Shown here in pieces: positions 8,488 through 16,634 of a stretch of DNA of 64,000 nt. The translations under genes and the position numbers were made by a program. The number at the start of each line of letters is the position of its first letter. Within the stretch, counting starts at the first letter, position 1. The stretch comes from Achromobacter denitrificans NBRC 15125 (GTDB lineage: Bacteria; Pseudomonadota; Gammaproteobacteria; Burkholderiales; Burkholderiaceae_B). The notes below the pieces were generated by a model, which was not told the DNA's origin, made no database searches, and saw only the letters and a program-made list of their open reading frames with translations. The stretch spans positions 1 through 64,000 of the forward strand of contig NZ_BCTQ01000024.1 of the NCBI RefSeq assembly GCF_001571365.1, read 5' to 3'.

Positions 8488-8614
8488 TCTCCGCCGACGC
8501 AAGGCAAACGCAGCATCCATAAAAAAATACCAAAAAGACCAGCCTGCGACGCAGGCTCCTATCTAGCAAAAGGGGTGGGTTGATGAAGCGAGACAAAAAA
8601 ACCGGGGAGGCCAT

Positions 8615-9205
8615 ATGAGCGAACGCTCTGCCTCCCACATGAAATTCATGGCTTTGCAGCGAACCATGAATACCGTAAACAACGTTGCGGAGAAATGCGC
8701 CGGACTGCTGCTGCTAGGCATGATCGTCGCCATTTCGATTTCCGTGCTTGCCCGGCTTCTCTATACCTACACCGGCATTCCGCTGTCCGCGCCGTGGGCG
8801 GAGGAAATCGCGCGCTACATGATGGTCGGCAGCGTCTTCATCGGCGGCGCGGTGGCCGCCTATCACCTGCGGCTGATCGGCGTGGACGTATTCATCAGCA
8901 TGATTCCGGAGCGCACCGCGCGCTGGCTGCGGCTGCTGTCCCATCTCCTGACCCTGGCGCTTGCGCTGCTGCTGGTCTGGAAATCCATCCACTTGATCGA
9001 ACTCGGAATGCGGCAGTGGTCGCCCGCGCTGGAAATGCCGATGGCCTATGTCTATTCGCTGATGGCGATCGGCTGCCTGCTCATGTGCGCGAACACGCTC
9101 ACCAATGCGGTCAAGGAACTGCTGAACGTTGAATTGCCGCAGCGGGAATCGGCGGAAATGGAAGAAGCGATGGAAATAAAAAATAGCGTCGAGGGGGCAA
9201 TATGA
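8615..9205 (+). CDS. TRAP transporter small membrane subunit (DctQ type)
   Basis: Small integral membrane subunit of a tripartite ATP-independent periplasmic transporter, 196 residues, four predicted transmembrane helices. The family motif WAEEIARYMMVGSVFIGGAV (about 57-76) is clear. The ATG at 8615 follows GGGGAGG at ideal spacing. The stop overlaps the large-subunit ATG (ATGA), so the two are translated in a fixed ratio. A GC-rich 7-bp hairpin (8541-8557) in the 127-nt gap before it could be an attenuator or a separate processing site. Confidence 0.9.
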   Translation: MSERSASHMKFMALQRTMNTVNNVAEKCAGLLLLGMIVAISISVLARLLYTYTGIPLSAPWAEEIARYMMVGSVFIGGAVAAYHLRLIGVDVFISMIPERTARWLRLLSHLLTLALALLLVWKSIHLIELGMRQWSPALEMPMAYVYSLMAIGCLLMCANTLTNAVKELLNVELPQRESAEMEEAMEIKNSVEGAI

Positions 9206-10473
9206 TCCTGGTTCTCGGTTTATCGTTTTTCCTGATCATGCTGATAGGCGCGCCGATCATGACGGCGCTGGGCCTGTCCGCGGCCATGGCGCTGCAGTCG
9301 GGCGACCGGTCGTTGCTGATCGTCGCGCAGATGGCATTCCAGTCCCTGGATTCGTTCAGCCTGATGGCCGTGCCGTTCTTCATCCTGGCGGGCCATCTCA
9401 TGCAGTCCGGAGGCGTCGCGCGCAGGCTGGTGCAGCTGGCCAACGCCTTCGTCGGCTGGATCCGGGGAGGGCTGGGCGCCGTCGCCGTGTTGACGTCCCT
9501 GCTGTTCGCCACGGTATCGGGGTCCTCGTCCGCGACCACCGCGGCCATCGGATCCGTGCTGATCCCCGAAATGGAAAAGAAGGGATATCCCAGATCCTTC
9601 GCGGCCTCGATCGCGGCTTCTTCCGGGGAGCTCGGCGCGATCATTCCGCCCTCCATTCCGATGATCGTCTACGCGCTGACGGCCAACGTATCGGTCGGGG
9701 CGCTGTTCATCGCGGGGATCCTTCCCGGACTGCTGATCGCCATTTCGCTGATCCTGACGGTGTGCGTGGTCGCCAGCATCATGGGCTTCGACGAAGTTCG
9801 CCCGGTGAGCCTGAAGGATTGGGCCAAAGGCGTGCTGGTGGCGTTGCGGGACGCGACGCTGGCCCTGATGATGCCCGTGATCATCCTGGGCGGCATATAT
9901 GGCGGCCTGTTCACGCCGACCGAGGCCTCCTGCATCGCGGTCCTCTACGGCCTGGCGCTGGGCATGTTCGTCTACAAGGAAATCACGCTCAAGAACCTGC
10001 TCGGCATTTTTGGCCGGGCGGCGGTGATGTCCGCGATCATTTTGCTGATCGTGGCCTTCGCCGCCGTGTTCGCGTACCTGTTGACGATCAACCAGGTGCC
10101 GCAACGCGTGGCCGCCGCGCTCGGCTCGATGACCACCAGCCCCTTCGTCTTCCTGCTGCTGGTCAACGGCCTGCTGTTCGTGGTCGGCATGTTCATCGAA
10201 GCATTGGCGGCGATCCTCATCATCGTGCCGATCCTGGCGCCGATCAGCGTGAGCTTCGGCATCGATCCCATCCATTTCGGCATGATCGTCATCACCAACC
10301 TGGCCGTGGGCATGGTGACGCCGCCGGTAGGGGTCAATCTGTTCGTGGTGTGCGAGGTGGCCCAGTTGAAGATGCATCAATTGGCCCGCTACCTGGTCAT
10401 CTTCCTCGCGGTGCTGGTCGTGGACATCCTGATCATCTCGTACGTTCCCGCCCTCAGCACGGCCTTTCTGTAG
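9202..10473 (+). CDS. TRAP transporter large permease subunit (DctM type)
   Basis: Transport-channel subunit of the TRAP transporter, 423 residues, about 11-12 transmembrane helices, Na+-coupled in characterised homologues. Family landmarks: FSLMAVPFFILAGHLM near residue 50, ATVSGSSSATTAAIG near 110, the IIPPSIPMIVYA segment and GMVTPPVGVNLFV near the C-terminus. Starts on the ATGA overlap with the small subunit. Solute specificity resides in the binding protein that follows. Confidence 0.93.
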   Translation: MILVLGLSFFLIMLIGAPIMTALGLSAAMALQSGDRSLLIVAQMAFQSLDSFSLMAVPFFILAGHLMQSGGVARRLVQLANAFVGWIRGGLGAVAVLTSLLFATVSGSSSATTAAIGSVLIPEMEKKGYPRSFAASIAASSGELGAIIPPSIPMIVYALTANVSVGALFIAGILPGLLIAISLILTVCVVASIMGFDEVRPVSLKDWAKGVLVALRDATLALMMPVIILGGIYGGLFTPTEASCIAVLYGLALGMFVYKEITLKNLLGIFGRAAVMSAIILLIVAFAAVFAYLLTINQVPQRVAAALGSMTTSPFVFLLLVNGLLFVVGMFIEALAAILIIVPILAPISVSFGIDPIHFGMIVITNLAVGMVTPPVGVNLFVVCEVAQLKMHQLARYLVIFLAVLVVDILIISYVPALSTAFL

Positions 10474-10478
10474 ATAGC

Positions 10479-10502
10479 GGCGCCGGGCGGCAGCCCGGCG
10501 CC
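10479..10502 (+). other. GC-rich intergenic hairpin between TRAP permease and binding protein
   Basis: A perfect 10-bp stem (10479-10488 with 10493-10502) with a GGCA loop and no U-run sits just after the permease stop. This is typical of a processing or 3'-stabilising hairpin, which would let the binding-protein mRNA or the upstream mRNA accumulate separately. Partial termination is the alternative. Confidence 0.5.
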
Positions 10503-10544
10503 AACCGAACAAACATAAATCCAGAAATAATCCAGGAGACAACA

Positions 10545-11537
10545 ATGAAGGCTTTCAAGAAAATGCTGGGCATCGGAGCCCTGAGCGCGCTGATGTTCTC
10601 CGCGCCGACCCATGCGCTGAACATGGACGTGGGGCATACGCTCACCACGGACAGCCCTTTCCACGTCGGCACGCAGAAGTTCGCCGAGATCCTGACAGAG
10701 AAATCGAACGGGAAGATCAACGTCACGGTGTTCCCGCACTCGCAATTGGGCGGGGAACTCACCATGATCCAGGGCGCCGTGGCCGGAGCGACCGACCTGT
10801 TCGTCACCGGCCAGCCGGCGCTGAACAACGTGGTGAAGGAGTTCCTGGTATTCGATACGCCGTTCCTGTTCGACAGCGTGGAGCAGGCCAACGACATCCT
10901 CGCCGGTCCGGTCGGCGACAAGTTCATGGCTATCCTGCCGAAATACGGCATGGTGGGCCTGGGCTGGTTCTCCGCCATCGAGCGCAATGTCTTCGGCAAT
11001 CGGGCCATCAATTCCGCCGGCGATCTGAAAGGCATGAAGATCCGCGTCATCCAGTCGCCGGGATACGTGGAAAGCTACAAGACGCTGGGCGCGCAAGCCA
11101 CGCCGATGGCGTACTCCGAGCTGTACCTGGCGCTGCAGCAGAAGGTCATCGATGGCGGCGAGACCACGCCCGACCAGTTCGTGTCCGACAAGTTCATCGA
11201 AGTGTCCAAGTACTTCAACATGACGCACATCAATATCCATCCCGCGCTGTTGGTCATGTCCAAGACCCGCTGGGATTCCCTCTCCGAAGATCAGCGCAAG
11301 ATCGTCAAGGAATCGGCCGACGAAGCGATGGCCTACGCCCGCGACTATTACAAGAAGGTCTATGACGAGGGCATGGAAACCATGAAGAAAAAGGGCGTCG
11401 AGATCGTCTATCCGAGCGACCTGGACTCCCTGGTGCAGGCAACCCGGCCGGTGACGAAAAAGCTGATCGGCGACGCGCCCAACGGCCAGGCGCTGTATGA
11501 CGCCGTGATCGCCGCCAAGGCCACCGCCAAGAAATAA
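10545..11537 (+). CDS. TRAP transporter solute-binding protein (DctP type)
   Basis: Periplasmic solute receptor of the TRAP transporter, 330 residues. The ATG follows AGGAG and gives a Sec signal peptide (KKMLGIGALSALMFSAPTHA) cut before LNMDVGH. The family carboxylate-binding arginine lies in MKIRVIQSPGYVESYKTLGA, and TPMAYSELYLALQQKVIDGG follows, as in DctP proteins that bind uronates and other organic acids. Placed last in the Q-M-P order; the neighbouring uronate dehydrogenase suggests a hexuronate or related sugar acid as ligand. Confidence 0.92.
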   Translation: MKAFKKMLGIGALSALMFSAPTHALNMDVGHTLTTDSPFHVGTQKFAEILTEKSNGKINVTVFPHSQLGGELTMIQGAVAGATDLFVTGQPALNNVVKEFLVFDTPFLFDSVEQANDILAGPVGDKFMAILPKYGMVGLGWFSAIERNVFGNRAINSAGDLKGMKIRVIQSPGYVESYKTLGAQATPMAYSELYLALQQKVIDGGETTPDQFVSDKFIEVSKYFNMTHINIHPALLVMSKTRWDSLSEDQRKIVKESADEAMAYARDYYKKVYDEGMETMKKKGVEIVYPSDLDSLVQATRPVTKKLIGDAPNGQALYDAVIAAKATAKK

Positions 11538-11574
11538 TCCCTAGCCCGGCTTCGGGACAGACACAGGAAGACCA

Positions 11575-12408
11575 ATGACTTGCTTCACCAAACCTGAAAA
11601 CCTGCGGGTGCTGATCACGGGCGCGGCCGGGAACATCGGAAAATGCCTGCGCGACCAGTTGCGCGGCCGCTATGCCCTGCTGCGCCTGGCCGACATCGCC
11701 GAGCAGGAGCCCGCCCGCGAGGGCGAGGAAATCTGCGCGATCGACGTGCGGGACATGAGCTCCGTCGAGCGCTGCATGGAAGGCATCGATTGCGTGGTTC
11801 ATCTCGCCGGGATTCCCGGCGTGGACACCTGGGAGAAGATCCTCCCGATGAACATCGACGGCTGCTACAACGTATTCGAAGCCGCTCGCCGCCAAAACGT
11901 GCCGCGCGTCATTTTCGCCAGCTCCAACCATGCCGTGGGCTACCACCGGAGGGAAAAGTTCCTGGACAACACCGTGGAACCCAGGCCCGATTCGCTGTAT
12001 GGGGTGTCGAAGGTATTCGGCGAGGCCCTGGGCCGGATGTACGCCGACAAGTACGGCATGTCGGTCGCGTGCCTGCGGATCGGGACGTTCCGCACGCCGG
12101 ACCATCCGAGCGAGGCCCGGCAGTTGCTGACCTGGATCAGCCACAAGGACATGGCGGAGTTGACGCGTTGCTGCATCGAGCACGAGTCGTACCATTTCGC
12201 CGTGGCCTATGGGGTGTCGAACAACCTGCGCAACCGCTGGGACAATTCCAACGTGAAGTTCCTGGGTTACCAGCCGCAGGACGACTCCGAGGTCTTCGCG
12301 GCGGAGATCCTGGCCAGGAACATTCCCGAGGACCCGATCGCCGCGCAGTTCCACGGCGGCTTCTATTGCCCCCTGGAATTCGTCGGCACGACCGACAGGA
12401 TTTCCTGA
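11575..12408 (+). CDS. udh: Uronate dehydrogenase-like NAD-dependent oxidoreductase
   Basis: Short-chain epimerase/dehydratase-type oxidoreductase of 277 residues, very like uronate dehydrogenase, which oxidises D-glucuronate or D-galacturonate with NAD+ to the aldarolactone. Seen: Rossmann motif GAAGNIGK near residue 15, the FASSNHAVGYH segment (Udh enzymes have SSNHTIGxY), the YGVSK catalytic Tyr/Lys, and RIGTFRTPDHPSEARQLLTW. AGGAAG precedes the ATG. It lies between a TRAP uptake system and an SMP-30 lactonase that could open the lactone product, forming a coherent oxidative uronate route. Confidence 0.85.
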   Translation: MTCFTKPENLRVLITGAAGNIGKCLRDQLRGRYALLRLADIAEQEPAREGEEICAIDVRDMSSVERCMEGIDCVVHLAGIPGVDTWEKILPMNIDGCYNVFEAARRQNVPRVIFASSNHAVGYHRREKFLDNTVEPRPDSLYGVSKVFGEALGRMYADKYGMSVACLRIGTFRTPDHPSEARQLLTWISHKDMAELTRCCIEHESYHFAVAYGVSNNLRNRWDNSNVKFLGYQPQDDSEVFAAEILARNIPEDPIAAQFHGGFYCPLEFVGTTDRIS

Positions 12409-12464
12409 GGCTTTCGTGTCACGATCTACGCCATCCATGAATCAGCAGTTGCCACGGGGAAACC

Positions 12465-13379
12465 ATGTACGCCGCTCCGCCAGCCATTGAAGCCCAAGTC
12501 TTTGCCCGCCTGCCCGACGCCTTCAGGAAGCCGGAAGGCACGTCCGAGTGGCATCGCTACCAGCCGGGCAACCAGCCGCCGCATTCCCTGCTGGAGGGGC
12601 CGTCCTTCGATGCCCAGGGGCGTTTGTATTGCGTGGACGTGCCCTGGGGCCGGGTGTTCCGGGTCGACGAACAAGGCCGCTTCGCGCTGATCGCCGACTA
12701 CGACGGGGAGCCCAACGGCCTCAAGATCCATCGGGACGGCCGCATTTTCATCGCGGATTACGCCCGCGGCATCGTCCAGCTCGATCCGGACACGGGCGAG
12801 GTCACGCCCGTCCTGGAGCGCGTCCACCTGGAGCGCCTTAAGGCGGTGAACGACCTGGTGTTCGCGTCCAACGGCGATCTGTATTTCACCGACCAGGGCC
12901 TGACGGGTTGGCACGACCAGACGGGCCGCGTCTTCCGGCGCCGGGCGGACGGCCGCGTCGACTGCCTGCTGGACAACATCCCCAGCCCCAACGGCCTGGT
13001 GCTGGATCCGAGCGAGTCCGTTCTCTACGTGGCGGTAACGCGGGCGAATGCCATTTGGCGCGTTCCGCTGACGCGCGACGGCCACGTGACCAAGGTCGGC
13101 ACCTTCATCCAGATGTCCGGCGGCGGCGGGCCCGATGGCTTGGCCATCGACGAGGAGGGCAACCTGGCGGTCGCGCACGTCGGCCTGGGCGCGGTCTGGC
13201 TGTTCAGCAACCGCGGCGAACCGATGTTGCGCGTCAATTCCCCGCTGGGGGCATTGACCACCAATGTCGCGTTCGGCGGGCCGGACCGCAAGACGCTTTA
13301 CATCACCGAGTCCGAGTCGGGGTCCATCCTGAAGGCGCCGATGCCGGTGCCCGGCCGCGTCATGTATTCGGGCGTCTGA
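12465..13379 (+). CDS. SMP-30/gluconolactonase-family lactonase
   Basis: Six-bladed beta-propeller lactonase of the SMP-30/gluconolaconase/LRE family, 304 residues, no signal peptide, so cytoplasmic. Metal ligands are at expected places: Glu in LLEGPSFD (near 45), Asn in VNDLVFASNGDLYFTD (near 128) and SPNGLVLDP, and Asp in GPDGLAIDEEGN (near 225). Predicted to hydrolyse a sugar lactone; in this neighbourhood the likely substrate is the aldarolactone made by the adjacent uronate dehydrogenase. GGGGA precedes the ATG. Its 3' end overlaps the convergent LysR gene by 20 nt. Confidence 0.87.
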   Translation: MYAAPPAIEAQVFARLPDAFRKPEGTSEWHRYQPGNQPPHSLLEGPSFDAQGRLYCVDVPWGRVFRVDEQGRFALIADYDGEPNGLKIHRDGRIFIADYARGIVQLDPDTGEVTPVLERVHLERLKAVNDLVFASNGDLYFTDQGLTGWHDQTGRVFRRRADGRVDCLLDNIPSPNGLVLDPSESVLYVAVTRANAIWRVPLTRDGHVTKVGTFIQMSGGGGPDGLAIDEEGNLAVAHVGLGAVWLFSNRGEPMLRVNSPLGALTTNVAFGGPDRKTLYITESESGSILKAPMPVPGRVMYSGV

Positions 13380-14337
13380 CCGGCGCCGGCTTCGCCTTGC
13401 GGGCGGCGTTCTTGCCGCCCGCCGGCGCCTCTTGCGGCGCGTGCAGCTGAAGCATCCGCACCAGGTGGTCGATAAAGCCGCGGACCACCTTGGCGGGCAC
13501 GTGCCGGGTGTTCGGGTACAGGGCCGCCATGGTGTAGGGGCGCTGCCGCAGCTCCAGGGGAAGGGCGACGAGCAGCCCCTTGCGTATCGGTTCGTCCACC
13601 AGGAAGGCCGGCAGGGAGGCGATGCCCAGCCCCGCGATGGCCATGTCGCGGATGGCTTCGCCATTGTTGGCCAGGATCCGTGAGCGCATCGCCACGGTGA
13701 CCGGCTCGCCTTGCGGGCCCTCGAATTGCCAGAATCGCCTGGCGTGCACCAGCGCGTAATCGATCGCGTCATGTTCGGCCAGATCGGCCACGCGGGTGGG
13801 CAGGCCGCGGCGCTGCGCGTAATCGGGGCTGCAGCAGATCAGGCGTTCGCATTCGCCCAGCGTGCGCGTCTTCAGGGACGAATCCTCGAAGTGCCCGATC
13901 CGGACGGCCACGTCATAGCCGCCCTGGGCGAGCGAGACGGGGCGGTCGTCGTAGTCGACCGCGATCTCCAGGCCGGGATGCTGCCGGCCGAAATCGGCGA
14001 TGACCGGGCCCAGGTACAGGATGCCGAACGACATGGGCGTGGAGATGCGCAGGCGGCCGCGCAGCGTATCGCCCTTGGTCGGCAGCATGTCTTCCACGGC
14101 TTCGTGGAGTTCGCCCAGCAAGGGGGCGATGCGGTCGTACAGGGCCTCGCCGGCCTCGGTGGGTTCCAGCCTGCCGGGCAGCCGCTGGAACAACTGCAGC
14201 CCCAGGGCCAGTTCGAAATCGCGGATCCGCTTGCTGATCACCGATTTGGTCAGCGTGAGGTGCTTCGCCGCGCCCGTGACCCCTCCGCAGCGAACCACCT
14301 GCACGAAGGTTTCCATGTCGTCGTATCGCCACTGCAT
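13360..14337 (-). CDS. LysR-family transcriptional regulator
   Basis: LysR-type regulator, 325 residues; HTH at about 17-40 (GVTGAAKHLTLTKSVISKRI), effector domain from about residue 95 with STPMSFGILYLGPVIADF. A second Met at residue 8 (MDDM-like ...DMETF) is a possible alternative start. The C-terminal 20 residues are a basic, Ala/Pro-rich tail (KNAARKAKPAPVRRPNT) beyond the usual LysR end. Divergent from the YcaC-type hydrolase across a 208-nt gap with a palindrome, so that gene is its most likely target; it converges with the sugar-acid cluster. Confidence 0.88.
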   Translation of the reverse strand: MQWRYDDMETFVQVVRCGGVTGAAKHLTLTKSVISKRIRDFELALGLQLFQRLPGRLEPTEAGEALYDRIAPLLGELHEAVEDMLPTKGDTLRGRLRISTPMSFGILYLGPVIADFGRQHPGLEIAVDYDDRPVSLAQGGYDVAVRIGHFEDSSLKTRTLGECERLICCSPDYAQRRGLPTRVADLAEHDAIDYALVHARRFWQFEGPQGEPVTVAMRSRILANNGEAIRDMAIAGLGIASLPAFLVDEPIRKGLLVALPLELRQRPYTMAALYPNTRHVPAKVVRGFIDHLVRMLQLHAPQEAPAGGKNAARKAKPAPVRRPNT

Positions 14338-14499
14338 GGTTGTTTCTACGGCTCATCGGCGTTCGTGCGAACAAGGCCGGTAGTGTACTGCCGGGGGGCG
14401 ATGGCCGCAGGGCCCCGCAGGCCGCGTCCCGGGCCGTTCTGTAGGGACGAATCCGGCGTTCGGCCGAAGGAAACCCATATTGCCCCGCGGCGCGGCCGG

Positions 14500-14522
14500 A
14501 CTGCACTACTCTTGGGTGCAGT
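14500..14522 (+). promoter_or_regulatory. Palindrome, candidate LysR site before ycaC-like gene
   Basis: Perfect 7-bp arms ACTGCAC and GTGCAGT flank a 9-bp centre, 23 nt before the hydrolase ATG. The interrupted dyad has the size of a LysR-type binding site and lies between the divergent LysR gene and the hydrolase. Confidence 0.4.
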
Positions 14523-14545
14523 TCAACATTTTCCTGGAGAAACTC

Positions 14546-15172
14546 ATGGCCAAGCCCTACGTGAAACTCGACAAGACCCAGGCCGCGGTGCTGCTGGTCG
14601 ACCATCAGACCGGCCTGCTATCGCTGGTGCGGGACTTCCAGCCCGACCAGTTCAAGAACAATGTCCTGGCCCTGGCCGACCTGGCCGAATACTTCAAGCT
14701 GCCCACCATCCTGACCACCAGTTTCGAAGACGGCCCCAACGGCCCGCTGGTGCAGGAACTGAAAGACAAATTTCCCAAGGCGCCCTACATCGCCCGTCCC
14801 GGCAACATCAATGCCTGGGACAACGAAGACTTCGTCAAGGCCGTCAAGGCCACGGGCAAGAAGCAGCTGATCATCGCGGGCGTGGTCACGGAAGTGTGCG
14901 TGGCCTTCCCGGCGCTGTCGGCGCTGGAGGAAGGCTTCGACGTGTTCGTCGTCACCGACGCATCGGGCACCTTCAACGAAGTGACCCGCGACGCGGCATG
15001 GCGCCGCATGGAGCAGGCCGGCGCGCAACTGATGAGCTGGTTCGGCGTGGCCTGCGAACTGCACCGCGACTGGCGCAACGACATCGAAGGCCTGGGCACG
15101 CTGTTCGCCAACCACATCCCGGACTACCGCAACCTGATGGCCTCGTACTCGACGGTCAAGGCCAGTAAGTAA
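14546..15172 (+). CDS. ycaC: YcaC-type isochorismatase-family hydrolase
   Basis: Cysteine hydrolase of the isochorismatase superfamily, 208 residues. It closely resembles YcaC proteins: VDHQTGLLSLVRD carries the catalytic Asp, VVTEVCVAFPAL the nucleophile Cys, and PYIARPGNINAWDNEDF is a YcaC signature. Substrate of YcaC proteins is unknown; they form octameric rings in structures. The ATG at 14546 follows CTGGAGA; an upstream in-frame codon at 14480 lacks such a site. Monocistronic, likely controlled by the divergent LysR protein. Confidence 0.88.
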   Translation: MAKPYVKLDKTQAAVLLVDHQTGLLSLVRDFQPDQFKNNVLALADLAEYFKLPTILTTSFEDGPNGPLVQELKDKFPKAPYIARPGNINAWDNEDFVKAVKATGKKQLIIAGVVTEVCVAFPALSALEEGFDVFVVTDASGTFNEVTRDAAWRRMEQAGAQLMSWFGVACELHRDWRNDIEGLGTLFANHIPDYRNLMASYSTVKASK

Positions 15173-15202
15173 GGCCGGGGCCGGCGGCGCCGCGCCGGCC
15201 TC

Positions 15203-15493
15203 TCAGGAGGCCAGCCTGCGCGCCGGCAGGGCGGACAGCTCGTGCAGGCTCAGCCCGCAGCTGCGGGCGCGCTCGGACAGGGATTCGCTGTGGGCCAGGG
15301 CGCGCTGGCTTTCTTCCAGCAGCACGTCCAGCTGCTCTTCCAGGGTGGCCGCCATGACCCAGGCGCGTTCGGCGAACAGGGCGGAGAAGTTGTCGACGCA
15401 GCCCTTGCAGATGGCCGCGCCGTTTTTTTCGAGCAGCGGCGCGCCCTGGGCGAGCGTCGATCGGCAGAAGATACAAGCGAGGGCGAGGTTCAT
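15203..15493 (-). CDS. Small ClpX-type C4 zinc-finger protein
   Basis: A 96-residue protein not recognised as a named family. Residues 7-34 read CIFC...CKGC with 20 residues between the pairs, and VDNF after the second pair, closely following the N-terminal zinc finger of ClpX (CSFC...CDECV). The remainder (about 40-96) is a single amphipathic helical segment rich in Glu/Leu, likely coiled coil. No AAA+ domain follows. It could be a stand-alone zinc-binding adaptor or dimerisation module. Lone gene, convergent with the ycaC-like gene; 141 nt separate its start from the next gene. Confidence 0.65.
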   Translation of the reverse strand: MNLALACIFCRSTLAQGAPLLEKNGAAICKGCVDNFSALFAERAWVMAATLEEQLDVLLEESQRALAHSESLSERARSCGLSLHELSALPARRLAS

Positions 15494-15634
15494 GCGTCTG
15501 GCGGCTCATTCACGGGTTGGCGGGAACGCGGACGCCGCGAATGCCGGTGCCCTGTCTAGGACAACGGCGCGGCGCGCGAACTCTTAAGCCGGCCCGGTCG
15601 ACTATGCCGCCCGGCGGGGCGGAACCGCGGTCGT

Positions 15635-16054
15635 TCAATCGACGACGAAGCCGCCCGGCCCGGACTGCCCCAGCAGTTCCCGGGCGCACTGCGTCGCCTG
15701 CCCGGCGGTCGCCACCGCCAGGAACGGCATGCCGAAGGCGCGGGCCATTTTTTCGCCGCGCTTGCGCAGCTTGTCCAGCGCTTCGGCGTCGCTTTCCACG
15801 GCGATGAAGGCCCGGCAGCGGGCTTTCAGGCGCGGCATATTGGCGGTCTGCCACTCGATCATGGCCTTGCGGTCGGCCTGGCCGGCCTCCTGGCGCATGT
15901 CGGGCACCACCATGACGAAGGTCTGGGGGTTATCCACCAGCATTTCCATTTCGCGTATCCAGGTGGCCGAATAGCCGTCGGGCGCGCCGCCGTGCCTGGC
16001 CGTGACGATGGGAAACTGGGATAGGTCGTGGAAGAAAAATTGTTCGCGGTTCAT
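15635..16054 (-). CDS. Hypothetical protein coupled to Fur-like gene
   Basis: A 139-residue soluble protein of unknown function. Its ATG overlaps the stop of the upstream Fur-like gene (ATGA), so the two are co-translated. The sequence alternates strands and helices (FPIVTARHGG ... TFVMVVPDM ... CRAFIAVESDAEALDKLRKR ... FGMPFLAVAT ... ARELL), resembling a small single-domain alpha/beta fold of the SpoIIAA/STAS-like kind, but I do not see a diagnostic motif. Context implies a role in metal or stress response under control of the Fur-like protein. Confidence 0.7.
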   Translation of the reverse strand: MNREQFFFHDLSQFPIVTARHGGAPDGYSATWIREMEMLVDNPQTFVMVVPDMRQEAGQADRKAMIEWQTANMPRLKARCRAFIAVESDAEALDKLRKRGEKMARAFGMPFLAVATAGQATQCARELLGQSGPGGFVVD

Positions 16055-16491
16055 TCGAATTCTCCGTGAGGGGAAGTGGGCGCGTCCAGGTGGCATCCGC
16101 AGCCGCCATAGAGCACCAGGCTGTAGGAGTCCAGCAGGAAGCCGCTCTGTTTCGCGATCTTCCTGACCAATTGCGCCATGGCGGGGTCGCTGGATTCCAG
16201 GATCCGCCCGCAATGCGTGCAGACCAGGTGGTCGTGATGTCCTTTGTCGTTGAGTTCGTACACGTTGGTATGCGTGTCGAGCTGAGTTCGTTTGAGCAGG
16301 CCGACGCCTTCTAGTTGCGTAATGACGCGATAGACGGTGGCCAGGCCGATACTGCTGTGGTCCGAAATGAGGTTGCGGTAAACGTCCGCCGCGCTCATGT
16401 GCAGGCCGGCGTGCTGGTAGAAGATGTCCAGGATCTTCATCCGCGGGAAAGTGGCCTTGATGCCGGCAAGGCGCAGCCGTGAGTGATCCAT
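16051..16491 (-). CDS. Fur-family metalloregulator
   Basis: Fur-superfamily repressor, 146 residues. Winged helix N-terminal half (LRLAGIKATFPRMKILDIF; ATVYRVITQLEGVGLL), then the metal-sensing half with GHHDHLVCTHCG carrying the HHDH and CxxC ligands, and a second Cys pair GGCGC near the end. It looks like a paralogue rather than the main Fur: the dimer domain is shorter in acidic residues and the C-terminus differs. GGAG lies 7 nt before the ATG. A Fur-box-like site lies in the divergent gap to the AraC gene, allowing autoregulation. Confidence 0.88.
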   Translation of the reverse strand: MDHSRLRLAGIKATFPRMKILDIFYQHAGLHMSAADVYRNLISDHSSIGLATVYRVITQLEGVGLLKRTQLDTHTNVYELNDKGHHDHLVCTHCGRILESSDPAMAQLVRKIAKQSGFLLDSYSLVLYGGCGCHLDAPTSPHGEFE

Positions 16492-16563
16492 GAGGTTGCT
16501 CCGTCAGGGGGGCTGATGTCCTGGGGCCCGTGGGGGCGCCCTTCGGTATGAACCGGTCTTGGT

Positions 16564-16582
16564 GAGAATGATGTACATTTTC
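16564..16582. promoter_or_regulatory. Fur-box-like site
   Basis: The 19-nt sequence GAGAATGATGTACATTTTC matches the classical Fur box at 14 of 19 positions and is near-palindromic. It lies 72 nt before the Fur-like gene and 52 nt before the AraC-family gene, so it could act on both. Confidence 0.5.
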
Positions 16583-16634
16583 AAAAAGCCCCGCTCGCCG
16601 GAAACCGTCAACCAGTAGCTCAAACCTGCCAACC

